A stretch of 64,000 nt of DNA. Origin: a bacterium. Its GTDB lineage: Bacteria; Planctomycetota; Planctomycetia; Pirellulales; Pirellulaceae. Of this stretch, positions 37,601-45,263 are shown in pieces. The stretch is taken from the NCBI GenBank assembly GCA_030430075.1, contig JAUIGN010000040.1, positions 1 through 64,000 on the forward strand. The letters run 5' to 3'. The position numbers were made by a program, and so were the translations under genes. Below the pieces are notes generated by a model. It did no database searches, was not told where the DNA came from, and saw only the letters and a list, made by a program, of their open reading frames with translations. Within the stretch, counting starts at the first letter, position 1, and each line of letters begins with the position of its first letter.

Positions 37601-38231
37601 CGGGCGAGCAGACGACGGTCGTGACGGCCGGTTTTACCAAGTTCACGGTGACGACAACCAAGGCGCGACGCTGGTCACAACCGCAGCCGGCAAGACGTAC
37701 TGGCTGATGCCGTATCAGGGCCACAACCGGTTGTATGAAATTACCGGCTGGAACGACTGGCAGCGGCAGTCCGGCTCGATCGAATTGGCTGATCGCAACG
37801 CGGCCGCAGAGCCCGGCGGGACGGGACTTACCGCTCGCTACGATCAAGGTTCACGACTGGTGCTGGAAACGGTTGAGTCCCCCATCTTTTTCGAGCCGTT
37901 CGGTGCGGAACCACACGCCGCCCAGGTGATGCCGCACTATAAGGCTGTCTGGACCGGCTATCTGCAACCACTCGCCACCGACCGCTATGGCTTTGATTCA
38001 CTGCTGGGAAAGCGCGAGCAGCTTGCCGTCTGGATCGACGGACGGATTACCCACGCGCGAGGCTTCGGCAAGCAGGACGTGGATTTCCCGGTCGAGTTGG
38101 CGGCAGACCACCGGCACCGCATTCGAATCGAGTACATCAATCCTGACGGCCGCGCGGAGTTGAAGCTGCTTTGGCACAGCCGGGTGTTGGACCCGCAGCG
38201 GTTGCCGGCAAAACGACTGTACCCGGAGTAA
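34689..38231 (+). CDS. Large secreted protein: FlgD-like, beta-propeller and C-terminal PA14 domain
   Basis: ATG 34689 overlaps the preceding hydrolase stop (ATGA). A signal-like stretch VLAATLLAMAMHAASTGKAA leads a 1,180-residue protein. Residues about 50-210 form a beta-sandwich module (SFNAFPVGTATSSQELPQ... HFGIDNIEVSVRS). A FlgD-like Ig segment follows (SLGVFDRASGRLLRTLW...YSVPWDGLDNRGQPVPAGTYTWRA). A long propeller/NHL-like region (VDESGVYVGSPM, VDALGRNLVVAEGHRQQVVW) occupies the middle. The C-terminus has a PA14 domain from GTGLTARYDQGS through DRYGFDSLLGKREQLAVWIDG to RAELKLLWHSR. Likely carbohydrate-binding, exported. Beyond the domain calls, the function is unknown. Confidence 0.82.
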   Translation: MTLASGSSTSANRGGGGDRRATRVGVLAATLLAMAMHAASTGKAADWLPVYSESFNAFPVGTATSSQELPQWEGGSAAGVVFDGGAKSVGRFLIAASAWTSFNQGPIINLDLTATPHDRVRVRFDLYTFGDWRGKQQATGGPHHRLMFFDNQAQPGFSFDTSFATNAAFKQSWPQRSPAETQALTGAAVVEADTTGRFPRAYRWPIEFEYPSETPALRFTILCGAAAGSGTPMPHFGIDNIEVSVRSTAPTIIPTDRPSEIRLANARPPKAPRTELEFEVASPGTTSLGVFDRASGRLLRTLWSGEKTGVGKYSVPWDGLDNRGQPVPAGTYTWRAVTVPGLAARYVTTIGINPPGGEHPVPRRSWVGDHVGGGIVDVDESGVYVGSPMTEGLMMLVKVDTASSTIAWRREQFYQSGRLTRAAASGAHLFMLHPNGKLRRLNKNSGRVEAEWQIAPDGKAPADVDALGRNLVVAEGHRQQVVWLSAESGQEVAAVALESPACVAAVADAERGAVVAASGADIFVVQPGRTPTKVATLAGSIVALDYDPQRKELWAVVDGHQVVRLDQQFRLRQTYGSQPREFGPYDPTRFAGIYDIAADLQGGCYVGEPGHPPRRIAHLARDGSVIDEWFGGMSFYVGGTFDPGDPSRLIGIAPEGMVNVYRIDFATGAWELEATYSTGRLGDGMFPNAAAFRAIRRDGQLYLYHRVVPAVLRLDPDQRRAVPVAIAGRVLNRGRTFFQFAGTGRDGFPIPWVAAAEHHGFRELNQAPARYSWADTNGNGEFEPSEFRFYPQAKRGLSFHNPGDFTSNGDYLGTANINQPEALVRLPVSNWEGPEKAAPRWDWSRAETAGEIVADSYGYGSPRGVRVGPDDTVSVAYQAGIMIREHGQYEGGGWPEAALRGSRVLAFDADLQPSCVVGRQSKNGAEANTGVLYYPMQTAAGPNRSIVVNDQTKQPAQVWTHDGLYVGGFFDGRADDGRDGRFYQVHGDDNQGATLVTTAAGKTYWLMPYQGHNRLYEITGWNDWQRQSGSIELADRNAAAEPGGTGLTARYDQGSRLVLETVESPIFFEPFGAEPHAAQVMPHYKAVWTGYLQPLATDRYGFDSLLGKREQLAVWIDGRITHARGFGKQDVDFPVELAADHRHRIRIEYINPDGRAELKLLWHSRVLDPQRLPAKRLYPE

Positions 38232-38245
38232 GCTCGAACAACGGC

Positions 38246-38614
38246 ATGCATCTTCACCCCGTCGACGCGATCGTCCTGGTCGCCGACCTGGTTGGCATCG
38301 CATTTCTCGGCGCTTGGATGGGGCGGAAGATCCGTCGTGCCGCCGACGATTTCATGCCGCGGCGTTTCGGCAAGGGGACGATGATCATGCACGCCTTTGG
38401 AACCGGCACGGCATCCGATCAGGCCGTTTCTGTGGCCGCCGCGACGGCCAGGTTCGGCCTGTCCGGCATTTGGTTTCAATGGATATGGCTGTTCTCGACG
38501 CCGTTCTACTGGCTGATCGCGCCGATCATGCGTCGCTTTCGAGCGGTCACGACCGCCGACGTGTACGAGCTGCGTTACGACCGCAGCGTGTTGATGCTAT
38601 TCGCGATTGTCGGA
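38246..38614 (+). pseudogene. Truncated sodium:solute symporter (N-terminal fragment)
   Basis: Opens with MHLHPVDAIVLVADLVGIAF, a first transmembrane helix, then RRAADDFMPRRFGKGTMIMHAFGTGTASDQAVSVAAATA and GIWFQWIWLFSTPFYWLIAPIMRRFRAVTTADVYELRYDRS, hallmark regions of SSS-family transporters. Homology stops after VLMLFAIVG, about 120 residues in, where the family normally has around 500-600. Beyond about 38614 the DNA reads as the 3' end of a P450 on the other strand. It begins 14 bases after the PA14 protein, so it was probably the operon's transporter and was cut by a rearrangement. Confidence 0.85.
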
Positions 38615-38619
38615 CACCG

Positions 38620-39992
38620 CAGGCGACGCGTGGATCCTCAGGCGCCTTCCGCGCTTCCGCCCAGACCGCGTCTTGTGGCCGCAAGGTGACGGTGGGCCAG
38701 GGCGTCAACGTGTCCGGCGCTTCTAGCACCACGTCGAACCTCGACGCCAGCATGCCCACAACGATGGTCGCTTCCAGCATGGCGACCTCCTTGCCAATAC
38801 AGACGCGCGGGCCGCCACCGAATGGAAAATAGGCATACTTCGGCAATGTTCGTTCAAACGCTGCGGACCATCGGTCAGGATTGAAATCCAGCGGGTCTGC
38901 GAAATGCGACTCATCCCGATGCACGATCCACTGTGACATGACCACACTGTCGCCTTTGCGAATCGGGAAATCTCCGATTTGCACCGAACACGTGGCTTCG
39001 CGGCCGAACAGGTATACCGGCGGAAACAATCGCATCGACTCCTTGATGACGTTCTGTGCGAACGACGGGGCGCCGGTTGGGGGGCCCAGGACGCTCGGTT
39101 CGCTTTGCTCCGATCTCAACCGGTTCAAGGCGCAACGATGGTTGGCCAGCAAGCTCCAAGTCCAAGTAAGTCCGTTTGCGGTTGTGTCATGTCAAGCCAG
39201 CAGCAACGTCATGACTTCATCCCGAAGCAATTGAAGCGGCATTCGCTGCCCGTTTTCGTCTCTCGCGCGAAGAAGAAGCGATAGTGCATCGTGCCGACCG
39301 TCAAAATCTTGCCGACGCTCAGCGATCATCCGATCAATGATTTCCGTCAAGGCTCGCACGGCCTTGTCCAACTGGAGGTTGCGCACGGTTGGAATCCACG
39401 TTGGCAAGTTCCATGATTGCTGAAATCGATGTTCGAAATCCGCATGGATGACCTCGAGCCAGTCTCCAATTTCTTCGGTGTCATCGGCGTCGCTGATTCC
39501 CAGGAACGCATGAGCCGCGATCTGCACCGTGAGCTGGGTCATATCGCGATAGAGTTCGCGACGTGCGTGCTGTTCCCATGCGTCCGCCAAGCGAGAAGTG
39601 TGAAGCTTCACGATCTCGACAAACTCGTCCGTGAACCGCCGCGAAAAAGCAGGTTGCACCAGGCGGCGCTGCTTCAGCCATTGCGCTCCCTCGCTCAGCA
39701 GCAGACCTCGACCCAGCACCGGCTTCAGCAACCGCGTCGCGAAGTGCTTCTTGAAGCTCCTGTTCTGCCTAACCAGGACTTCCTCAATCAGGCGCGGGTC
39801 GCTGACCAGAATCAATCGCTTGGGACCTAATCGAAACGCGACGACGTTGCCGTACTCGTTCCGGCACCGTTCCAGAAACGGCAGCATTCCGGTGCGGAAC
39901 TCCGCCAGATTCCCCAATAGCCAACTGCCCCGCAGACCTGGAATTGACTTATGCATCGTGTCACTTTCAGTGGAAGTTGGAAGCATGGACAT
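38620..39992 (-). pseudogene. Cytochrome P450 with an in-frame TGA at the I-helix glycine
   Basis: One P450 in a single frame is interrupted once. The first part (start 39992 or ATG 39956) has the usual N-terminus IPGLRGSWLLGNL, F/G regions and I-helix approach EVMTLLLA. It then meets TGA (39194-39192) and continues HDTTANGLTWTWSLLA. The consensus is A-G-H-D-T-T, so TGA stands exactly where Gly (GGA) belongs, a single-base change. The second half has ESMR (ExxR motif in VIKESMRLFPP) and the haem loop FGGGPRVCIG with Cys ligand. The C-terminus runs into symporter-derived DNA near 38620. It is either a recent pseudogene or, less likely, recoded. Confidence 0.85.
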
Positions 39993-40117
39993 TTCGCAGT
40001 TGCAACGACCGTCGACGCACGTCGCGTTCCAAATCTGGGAATCTGTTGTAAGTCGTGTTTGTGGTGCATTTTAGGGAGATTTGCTTGGCAACGAAGATGA
40101 TCTGTGCCTGACGTTTA

Positions 40118-41644
40118 ATGCGCAACCAAGTGTTCATGCAGTGTACAATCGGTGCCATGTTGCAACCTGAAGAACGCAGATTCGCGACCGCGGTCGCCGG
40201 ACTGGCGAATGCCAATCCCTTTCGGCCCAGTGACGTCGCGCGCTTCGAGAATCAAGCCGCGTCAACCAATTTGCCGCATGATGACGGACCAGTCGCGCGC
40301 ATACCCGAGCGCCCTCGGATCGGGCCCATCGTGAGTCAGGCGGCAGCGCTGCTAGAGTCCATTTCAAGCGGAAGGAAGCGTTCGTTCGGCAAAGCAGACT
40401 CGCTACTCCACGGACAGCTCGTGCGGTTTGTCCTGTATTTTCGCTTTCGCGAGAAGTTGCAGCGATCCGTCGAAATTGGCCTGGCGACTCCCGAAGTGAC
40501 CTCAGCAGCGTGGTATACCGAGTTTCGAGATCGGTTCCACAAGATGTCGTTAGACGCCCGCCAAGGCGATGACGATCCGATGGATGCGCCGGAACATGTG
40601 CTCGCAGGCTTTTTCCAGATTCGCCGTGCTTACTATCTAATTCAATCGCAAATCATCGGCACGTCCCGCCCAATCAACGAACTGCGAGCGGCAGCCTGGG
40701 ATTCCGTATTCACAATCGACATGGAACAATACGGGCGTCTGCTGTTCGGCAGAATGCGCGATTTCTCGACGCTGATTGTCGGTCCGTCCGGAACGGGCAA
40801 GGAGCTTGTCGCCCGTGCGATCGGATTGTCTCGATACATCCCGTTCAATTCCAGGAACAGGTGTTTTGAAGAGCCGTTCATGGGCGCATTTCACGCGGTC
40901 AACCTTTCAGCGCTCTCTCCTACGCTCGTCGAGTCGGAGCTATTCGGCCATGCAAAGGGAGCGTTTACAGGTGCCGCTTCGGCAAAGGAGGGCTGGTTCG
41001 AGACCTGCCAGATTCGACACGCCGTTTTTCTCGATGAAATCGGCGAACTGCATCCCGCCCTGCAAGTGAAACTCCTGCGGGTTCTCCAGGAGCGCGCATT
41101 TCAGCGAATTGGAGAAGTCATGCCGCGGCGATTTGAAGGGAAGGTCATCGCCGCAACCAATCGAGACTTGCGCCACGAAATGAGGCAAGGGACATTTCGT
41201 GAGGATCTCTATTACCGACTTTGTTCCGACGTGATTGAGACTCCATCGCTTCGTTCTCAACTGAAAGACCAGCCAGACGACTTGGAAGCGTTGGTCTCCG
41301 CGCTCGTTACAAGGCAAATGGGTTGCGAGGTCCCCCAGGTTGTGGAACGAGCAATTGATTTCATCCGCGAGCACCTCACGGATTATTCCTGGCCAGGTAA
41401 CGTTCGGGAACTCGAGCAGTGTGTTCGCAGCATTGTTCTGCGAGGCCGCTATGCGCCGATTTGCTCCCCAGGTGCGACACCACGAGAGCGACTGGCTCGG
41501 AAGTTAGAGCGTGATACGCCGACTGCAGAGGAACTTCTCAATGAGTACTGTCGAGTCATCTATGGCGAGTCAGGGAACTACTCAGAGGTATCAAGGGCAC
41601 TCGGCCTGGACCGCCGCACGGTTCAACGGCGCGTCGAGGCATGA
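40118..41644 (+). CDS. Sigma-54-dependent transcriptional activator with Fis-type HTH
   Basis: An enhancer-binding protein with an AAA+ core: Walker A GPSGTGKELVARA, GAFTGA loop (AKGAFTGAASA, canonical), Walker B FLDEIGELHPALQVKLLRVLQE, sensor element AATNRDLRHEM, and C-terminal WPGNVRELEQ plus a Fis-like HTH ending NYSEVSRALGLDRRTVQRRVEA. About 210 N-terminal residues have no receiver, PAS or GAF signature I can recognise. Several starts (ATG 40118, 40136 and 40157) are possible; none has a clear ribosome site. It is divergent from the broken P450 gene and could have regulated it or the downstream membrane protein; that link is inference. Confidence 0.88.
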   Translation: MRNQVFMQCTIGAMLQPEERRFATAVAGLANANPFRPSDVARFENQAASTNLPHDDGPVARIPERPRIGPIVSQAAALLESISSGRKRSFGKADSLLHGQLVRFVLYFRFREKLQRSVEIGLATPEVTSAAWYTEFRDRFHKMSLDARQGDDDPMDAPEHVLAGFFQIRRAYYLIQSQIIGTSRPINELRAAAWDSVFTIDMEQYGRLLFGRMRDFSTLIVGPSGTGKELVARAIGLSRYIPFNSRNRCFEEPFMGAFHAVNLSALSPTLVESELFGHAKGAFTGAASAKEGWFETCQIRHAVFLDEIGELHPALQVKLLRVLQERAFQRIGEVMPRRFEGKVIAATNRDLRHEMRQGTFREDLYYRLCSDVIETPSLRSQLKDQPDDLEALVSALVTRQMGCEVPQVVERAIDFIREHLTDYSWPGNVRELEQCVRSIVLRGRYAPICSPGATPRERLARKLERDTPTAEELLNEYCRVIYGESGNYSEVSRALGLDRRTVQRRVEA

Positions 41645-41762
41645 GGTCTTGATTTGTGTCAGAGGGAAGTGAGACTTTTCGAGGCCGTTACAAGCGACAG
41701 GTTCAGTTGCCAGAAAACGGTAAGGTTCTTTGCCGGATCCCGAGATTAATCTGCTGGCGGCG

Positions 41763-42740
41763 ATGGCGAGCCTGCGAGAGTTAAGAAACCACTTCGAGGA
41801 GCTCACCGTGGACGACCGTGTCGGAAACACGCAGGCGACCACCTGCCAGGAGGCCAGCGGCCCGAGACCGTTCATCACGCGACGCGTCTTTCAGCGCTCT
41901 GATGGGTCGCTGACCGAATGGCATGCGCGTCACCACCGCAAGGGCTTGATTCTGCAAGAGGCTGCACGCGCGGAGGCGGTCAGCCACCTCCTGCTGCGCT
42001 GCCTCTGGATGCCGTGGAAGCTGAATTGGTGGATCGGTGGGATTTTTGCGTTGGGCTCCCTGCTCTTTGCGGTTGCCAGCGTGCTGAGCCTCTCTCCCGC
42101 CTTGGCGGCGCGTTGTTCACTGGAAACGCTGTCGATCAACGCCATCTACTTTGCGGGGTCAATCCCGTTCACTGTGGCCGCCTACCTGCAGCTATTTCAG
42201 GCGGCCAATGTGACGCCGCTTCAGATCTCGCATGCGGAAAAGTCTGGACGCATCCGTATTTTGGGCTGGAAGCCGCAAGATGCCGGCTGGCTGAGTTGTG
42301 CTTCGCAATTCGTGGGAACGATCCTTTTCAACTTCAATACATTTGACGCGATGATTCCGTCGCTTACGTGGTTCGAGGAAGACCTGGTCGTCTGGGCGCC
42401 GAACATCATCGGGTCCATTTTGTTTCTCGCATCCGGTTATCTGGCCTTTATCGAAACCTGTCACGGATACTGGGGCTGGCAGCCCAGGAGCATTTCGTGG
42501 TGGGTTGTGCTCATCAATTTGCTGGGATGCATTGGTTTCCTGGTCTCCGCATTGTTTTCCATCTTCTTGCCGGGTCCGCCGGATGCTGCGATGGTCACCC
42601 TGGCCGTGGCGTTCACCCTGCAGGGCGCGATCTGTTTCCTCGTGGGTTCCTTGCTGATGCTTCCCGAAACGGCACTTGAAGAAAGATCGCCGGACGACCG
42701 TCAACATTCCCAGATTTCGTCGCAGCCAAACAGCCGCTGA
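41763..42740 (+). CDS. Multi-pass membrane protein of unknown function (YrhK-like region)
   Basis: After a soluble N-terminal stretch (about 90 residues, including a WHARHH segment), the protein has hydrophobic helices such as WWIGGIFALGSLLFAVASVLSL, YFAGSIPFTVAAYLQLFQAAN, GSILFLASGYLAFIETCHGYW and WWVVLINLLGCIGFLVSALFSIFL, and a short polar tail. The repeated paired-helix pattern and IGSILF/FLVGSLLMLP elements resemble YrhK-type membrane proteins, but I am not certain. ATG 41763 is chosen; a TTG at 41730 could extend it. It is downstream of the sigma-54 activator, same strand. Its stop overlaps the tail of a porin remnant on the opposite strand. Confidence 0.6.
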   Translation: MASLRELRNHFEELTVDDRVGNTQATTCQEASGPRPFITRRVFQRSDGSLTEWHARHHRKGLILQEAARAEAVSHLLLRCLWMPWKLNWWIGGIFALGSLLFAVASVLSLSPALAARCSLETLSINAIYFAGSIPFTVAAYLQLFQAANVTPLQISHAEKSGRIRILGWKPQDAGWLSCASQFVGTILFNFNTFDAMIPSLTWFEEDLVVWAPNIIGSILFLASGYLAFIETCHGYWGWQPRSISWWVVLINLLGCIGFLVSALFSIFLPGPPDAAMVTLAVAFTLQGAICFLVGSLLMLPETALEERSPDDRQHSQISSQPNSR

Positions 42741-42886
42741 CTTGTCAACGTGCCATCGTCGAAGGTAGGCAAATCCAACTCCGAATCCCGAGCTTGCCAG
42801 TCCCAACGAATCTCCGGCCGCACGTGCACATGCTCGAGTGGATGCCAGTTCAACCCGAGCTTTAGGTTGTAGTAGCTTCCCGGCAC
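42701..42886 (-). pseudogene. C-terminal fragment of an outer membrane beta-barrel porin
   Basis: The 61 residues SYYNLKLGLNWHPLEHVHVR, PEIRWDWQARDS and FDDGTLTSQRLFGCDEIW match the last strands and terminus of planctomycete bbp2/OmpL-type porins (paired strand motifs, PEIRWDW, final aromatic-rich strand). No start or preceding barrel strands are present: at about 42886 the DNA switches to a transposase remnant. Its tail overlaps the stop of the membrane protein by about 40 bases. Confidence 0.65.
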
Positions 42887-42894
42887 CGGAGGGC

Positions 42895-43446
42895 GTCTTG
42901 GCGCTCAAGGCGAATCTCGAGAAATTGTTTAACGACGTGCGATTCCGCTTCGCTTGCCACCTCAAAGACGATTTTGCGGACTGTTCAGTCAGTCGTCACG
43001 TCGACGTCGAGCAAGGGCATGGAAGACTGGAGGCACGATCGTACTATCAAATCACCGTACCAAAGCACCAGTGCGGCAAGTCGGAGTGGAAAGGCCTGAA
43101 TTCCATTGGAGCGGCGGTTCGCACCGACGAGGAAAACGGGGTCGAAAAAACGGACACGCGATATTACCTGACCAGTCTTCGTCGAAAAGGTCAGCAGTTC
43201 GCCGACGCGGTGCGGTCCCACTGGGGAATCGAGAATTCGTTGCATTGGTGTCGCGACATGGTATACCACGAAGACGAAAGTCGGGTGCGTAATCGCCGGT
43301 TCGCCGAAAACTTATCCTGGTTACGTCGCATGACGCTGAGCTTGATCAAGCATCATCCAGGCAGGCAAAGCAACATCATGAAGCGTCGAATGGCTGGCTG
43401 GAGTGTGGACTTCTTGATGCAAGTCCTTACCGGACAGACCACTTAG
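42895..43446 (+). pseudogene. ISAs1-family transposase, C-terminal half
   Basis: Begins in mid-domain at VLALKANLEKLFND and continues through a GRLEARSYYQITVPKH block, DTRYYLTSLRRKGQQFADAV and VRSHWGIENSLHWCRDMVYHED, to RRMAGWSVDFLMQVL. The sequence VRSHWGIENSLHW is diagnostic of ISAs1 (DDE_Tnp_ISAs1) transposases. The N-terminal half, including the first acidic residues, is missing. Terminal inverted repeats were not found. The element was probably truncated together with the adjacent porin gene and is no longer mobile. Confidence 0.82.
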
Positions 43447-43499
43447 TGTGCGCTGGCCCTGCGTCGTTACCTCGGTTTCAAAGTCACTCACGATGTCGG

Positions 43500-45263
43500 C
43501 TAAAGTGACCGCAGCACGGCCAGGGCCTTCGCCACTTCCCGGCCTTTGGCTTCGATGGTGTCGAGCAATTCGGCTGGCGTGCGGGTGTCTTCTTCGACTT
43601 GCTTGTTCGGGTTCACCGCCTTCAGGTCGTACACCGCATCCTCGATGTCCTGGGCCCGGGCGGCCAGTTCACGGGCCTCTTTTGTCAACGCTTTGATGCG
43701 TTGGTCTGCCTCGGCGATCTTCTTTTTGGGTTTTGGCTTCGCCTTCTTCAGTGTGGCCAACTCTTCCTTCCAGCGATTGGCCTCTTGCTGCTTGGCTGTT
43801 GCCTGCTTCTTGTATGGGGCGGCTTCTTCGGCAGCCTTCTGCTTGCGGCCGGCGAAATCAACGGTCCAGCTCTGATCGCTGTCCTTTCGCTTGGGCAGCA
43901 GTTTGAAGAAGTCGTCGAACTTGTCGAGTGTGAACGGTTGCCGCTTGCCGACTTTCACGTCTGACAGGTCGTAGTACCATATCTTGTTGGTCGGTTCGCC
44001 CTTGTTGAAGAAGAGCAAATTCGTCTTGACGCCCGCGCCGGCCGCGTTGAACACGCCGCCCGGCAGGCTGACGATGCAGTGCAGGTTGCATTCGTCCAGC
44101 ATCTTTCGCTTGGTCTGCACGAAGGCCGTTTCGTTGGTGCGGAACAAGACCCCTTCGTCCAGCACGATGCCACAGCGGCCGGTCGGCTTCAGGCTGTCGA
44201 TGACGTGTTGCAGGAACAGCACTTGGGTCGCGCCGGTCTTGAAGGCGAACCGTGTCTGGGCTTCCTTACCTTCCTTGCCGCCAAACGGCGGATTCGTCAT
44301 CACCACGTCGAACTGCTCGGGGGCGTTGGAGAACAGGCCGTCGTAGGCCACGCCACCCGTAAGCGTGTTACCGTGCCAAAGGTTCGGCTGGTCGATGCCG
44401 TGCAGCACCAGGTTGGCCAGGGCAATAGGGTAGATCAGGTTTTCTTTCTCTCGGCCGAAGAACGTGTCGTGCCGCAGCAATTCCAACTGGTCGGGCGATT
44501 CGATCTTCGCGTTGTCCCTGCCGGCCATAAACGCAAACGACTCGGCCAGAAAGCCGCCGGTGCCGCTACCGGGGTCGTAGACCGTTTCGCCGATCTTCGG
44601 AGCGACGACGCGGACCACCGCGCGAATGATTTCGCGGGGCGTGAAGAACTGTCCGCCGTCGTTTCCTTTCTCGCCCATCTTCAGCAGCAAGCCTTCGTAA
44701 ACCTGGGACAGCGTGAAGACGTGGGTATCGTCGATCGTGTCGGCTGACAGGTCATGCACCTTGTCACACACGTCGCACAGGTTTTTCTGCGTGTCGATCC
44801 GCACCCGCTCGACACCCGACAGGATTTCGCTGATGACGTTCTGGCGGGGCGTCGAGTTGGGCTTGTTTCGCAGTCCTTTCAGGTAAGGCAGTAATTCGCC
44901 GTTGACGAACTCCAGCACCTTGCCCTGGGTCAGCATTTCTTCCCGCCGTTTGCTGTCCGGCGCGGCCCAATCCTGCCAGCGGTAGGGCCTCTTGATCGAC
45001 GGCGTGAAGTCGGCCCCCACCGCTTCGGCGTTCTCGGCTTCATTCGTTTCGCGCTCGTCCAGAATCCGCAGGAACAGAATCCAGGTCAGTTCGGGGACGT
45101 ACTGCATCGCCCCGGCGCAGTTGCTGCGGCGCATGATGTCGCAGATCGACTTCACGGCCCCGTTGACCGACTGCTGTGAGTTCAGCCGCTTGCCGTTGCC
45201 ATTTCCATTGGCCGATCCGTTCTTCTTTGCTGCTTTCTTCTTTGCCATTGGGTGTCCGTTCAA
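43500..45263 (-). CDS. hsdM: Type I restriction-modification DNA methyltransferase subunit (HsdM)
   Basis: An N6-adenine methyltransferase with the HsdM N-terminal helical domain (LTWILFLRILDE) and SAM-binding motif I as DPGSGTGGFLAESF. The catalytic motif IV is VVMTNPPFGG and a long coiled coil lies near the C-terminus (QKAAEEAAPYKKQATAKQQE). It methylates the recognition sequence in complex with HsdS and supports HsdR. The upstream overlap with hsdS is TTGA at 45260-45263, with AAGGA about five bases before the TTG; the alternative ATG at 45248 lacks a close ribosome site, so TTG 45263 is preferred. Final gene of the hsdR-hsdS-hsdM operon. Confidence 0.93.
   Translation of the reverse strand: MNGHPMAKKKAAKKNGSANGNGNGKRLNSQQSVNGAVKSICDIMRRSNCAGAMQYVPELTWILFLRILDERETNEAENAEAVGADFTPSIKRPYRWQDWAAPDSKRREEMLTQGKVLEFVNGELLPYLKGLRNKPNSTPRQNVISEILSGVERVRIDTQKNLCDVCDKVHDLSADTIDDTHVFTLSQVYEGLLLKMGEKGNDGGQFFTPREIIRAVVRVVAPKIGETVYDPGSGTGGFLAESFAFMAGRDNAKIESPDQLELLRHDTFFGREKENLIYPIALANLVLHGIDQPNLWHGNTLTGGVAYDGLFSNAPEQFDVVMTNPPFGGKEGKEAQTRFAFKTGATQVLFLQHVIDSLKPTGRCGIVLDEGVLFRTNETAFVQTKRKMLDECNLHCIVSLPGGVFNAAGAGVKTNLLFFNKGEPTNKIWYYDLSDVKVGKRQPFTLDKFDDFFKLLPKRKDSDQSWTVDFAGRKQKAAEEAAPYKKQATAKQQEANRWKEELATLKKAKPKPKKKIAEADQRIKALTKEARELAARAQDIEDAVYDLKAVNPNKQVEEDTRTPAELLDTIEAKGREVAKALAVLRSL

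Noticed and set aside
39961..40117. Sigma-54 promoter between P450 and the activator
   Set aside because: I could not find a convincing TGGCAC/TTGC pair with correct spacing on either strand.
42192..42965. 257-residue minus-strand frame across the membrane protein and transposase remnant
   Set aside because: It reads through two unrelated sequences and has no domain; the porin-tail frame is better supported.
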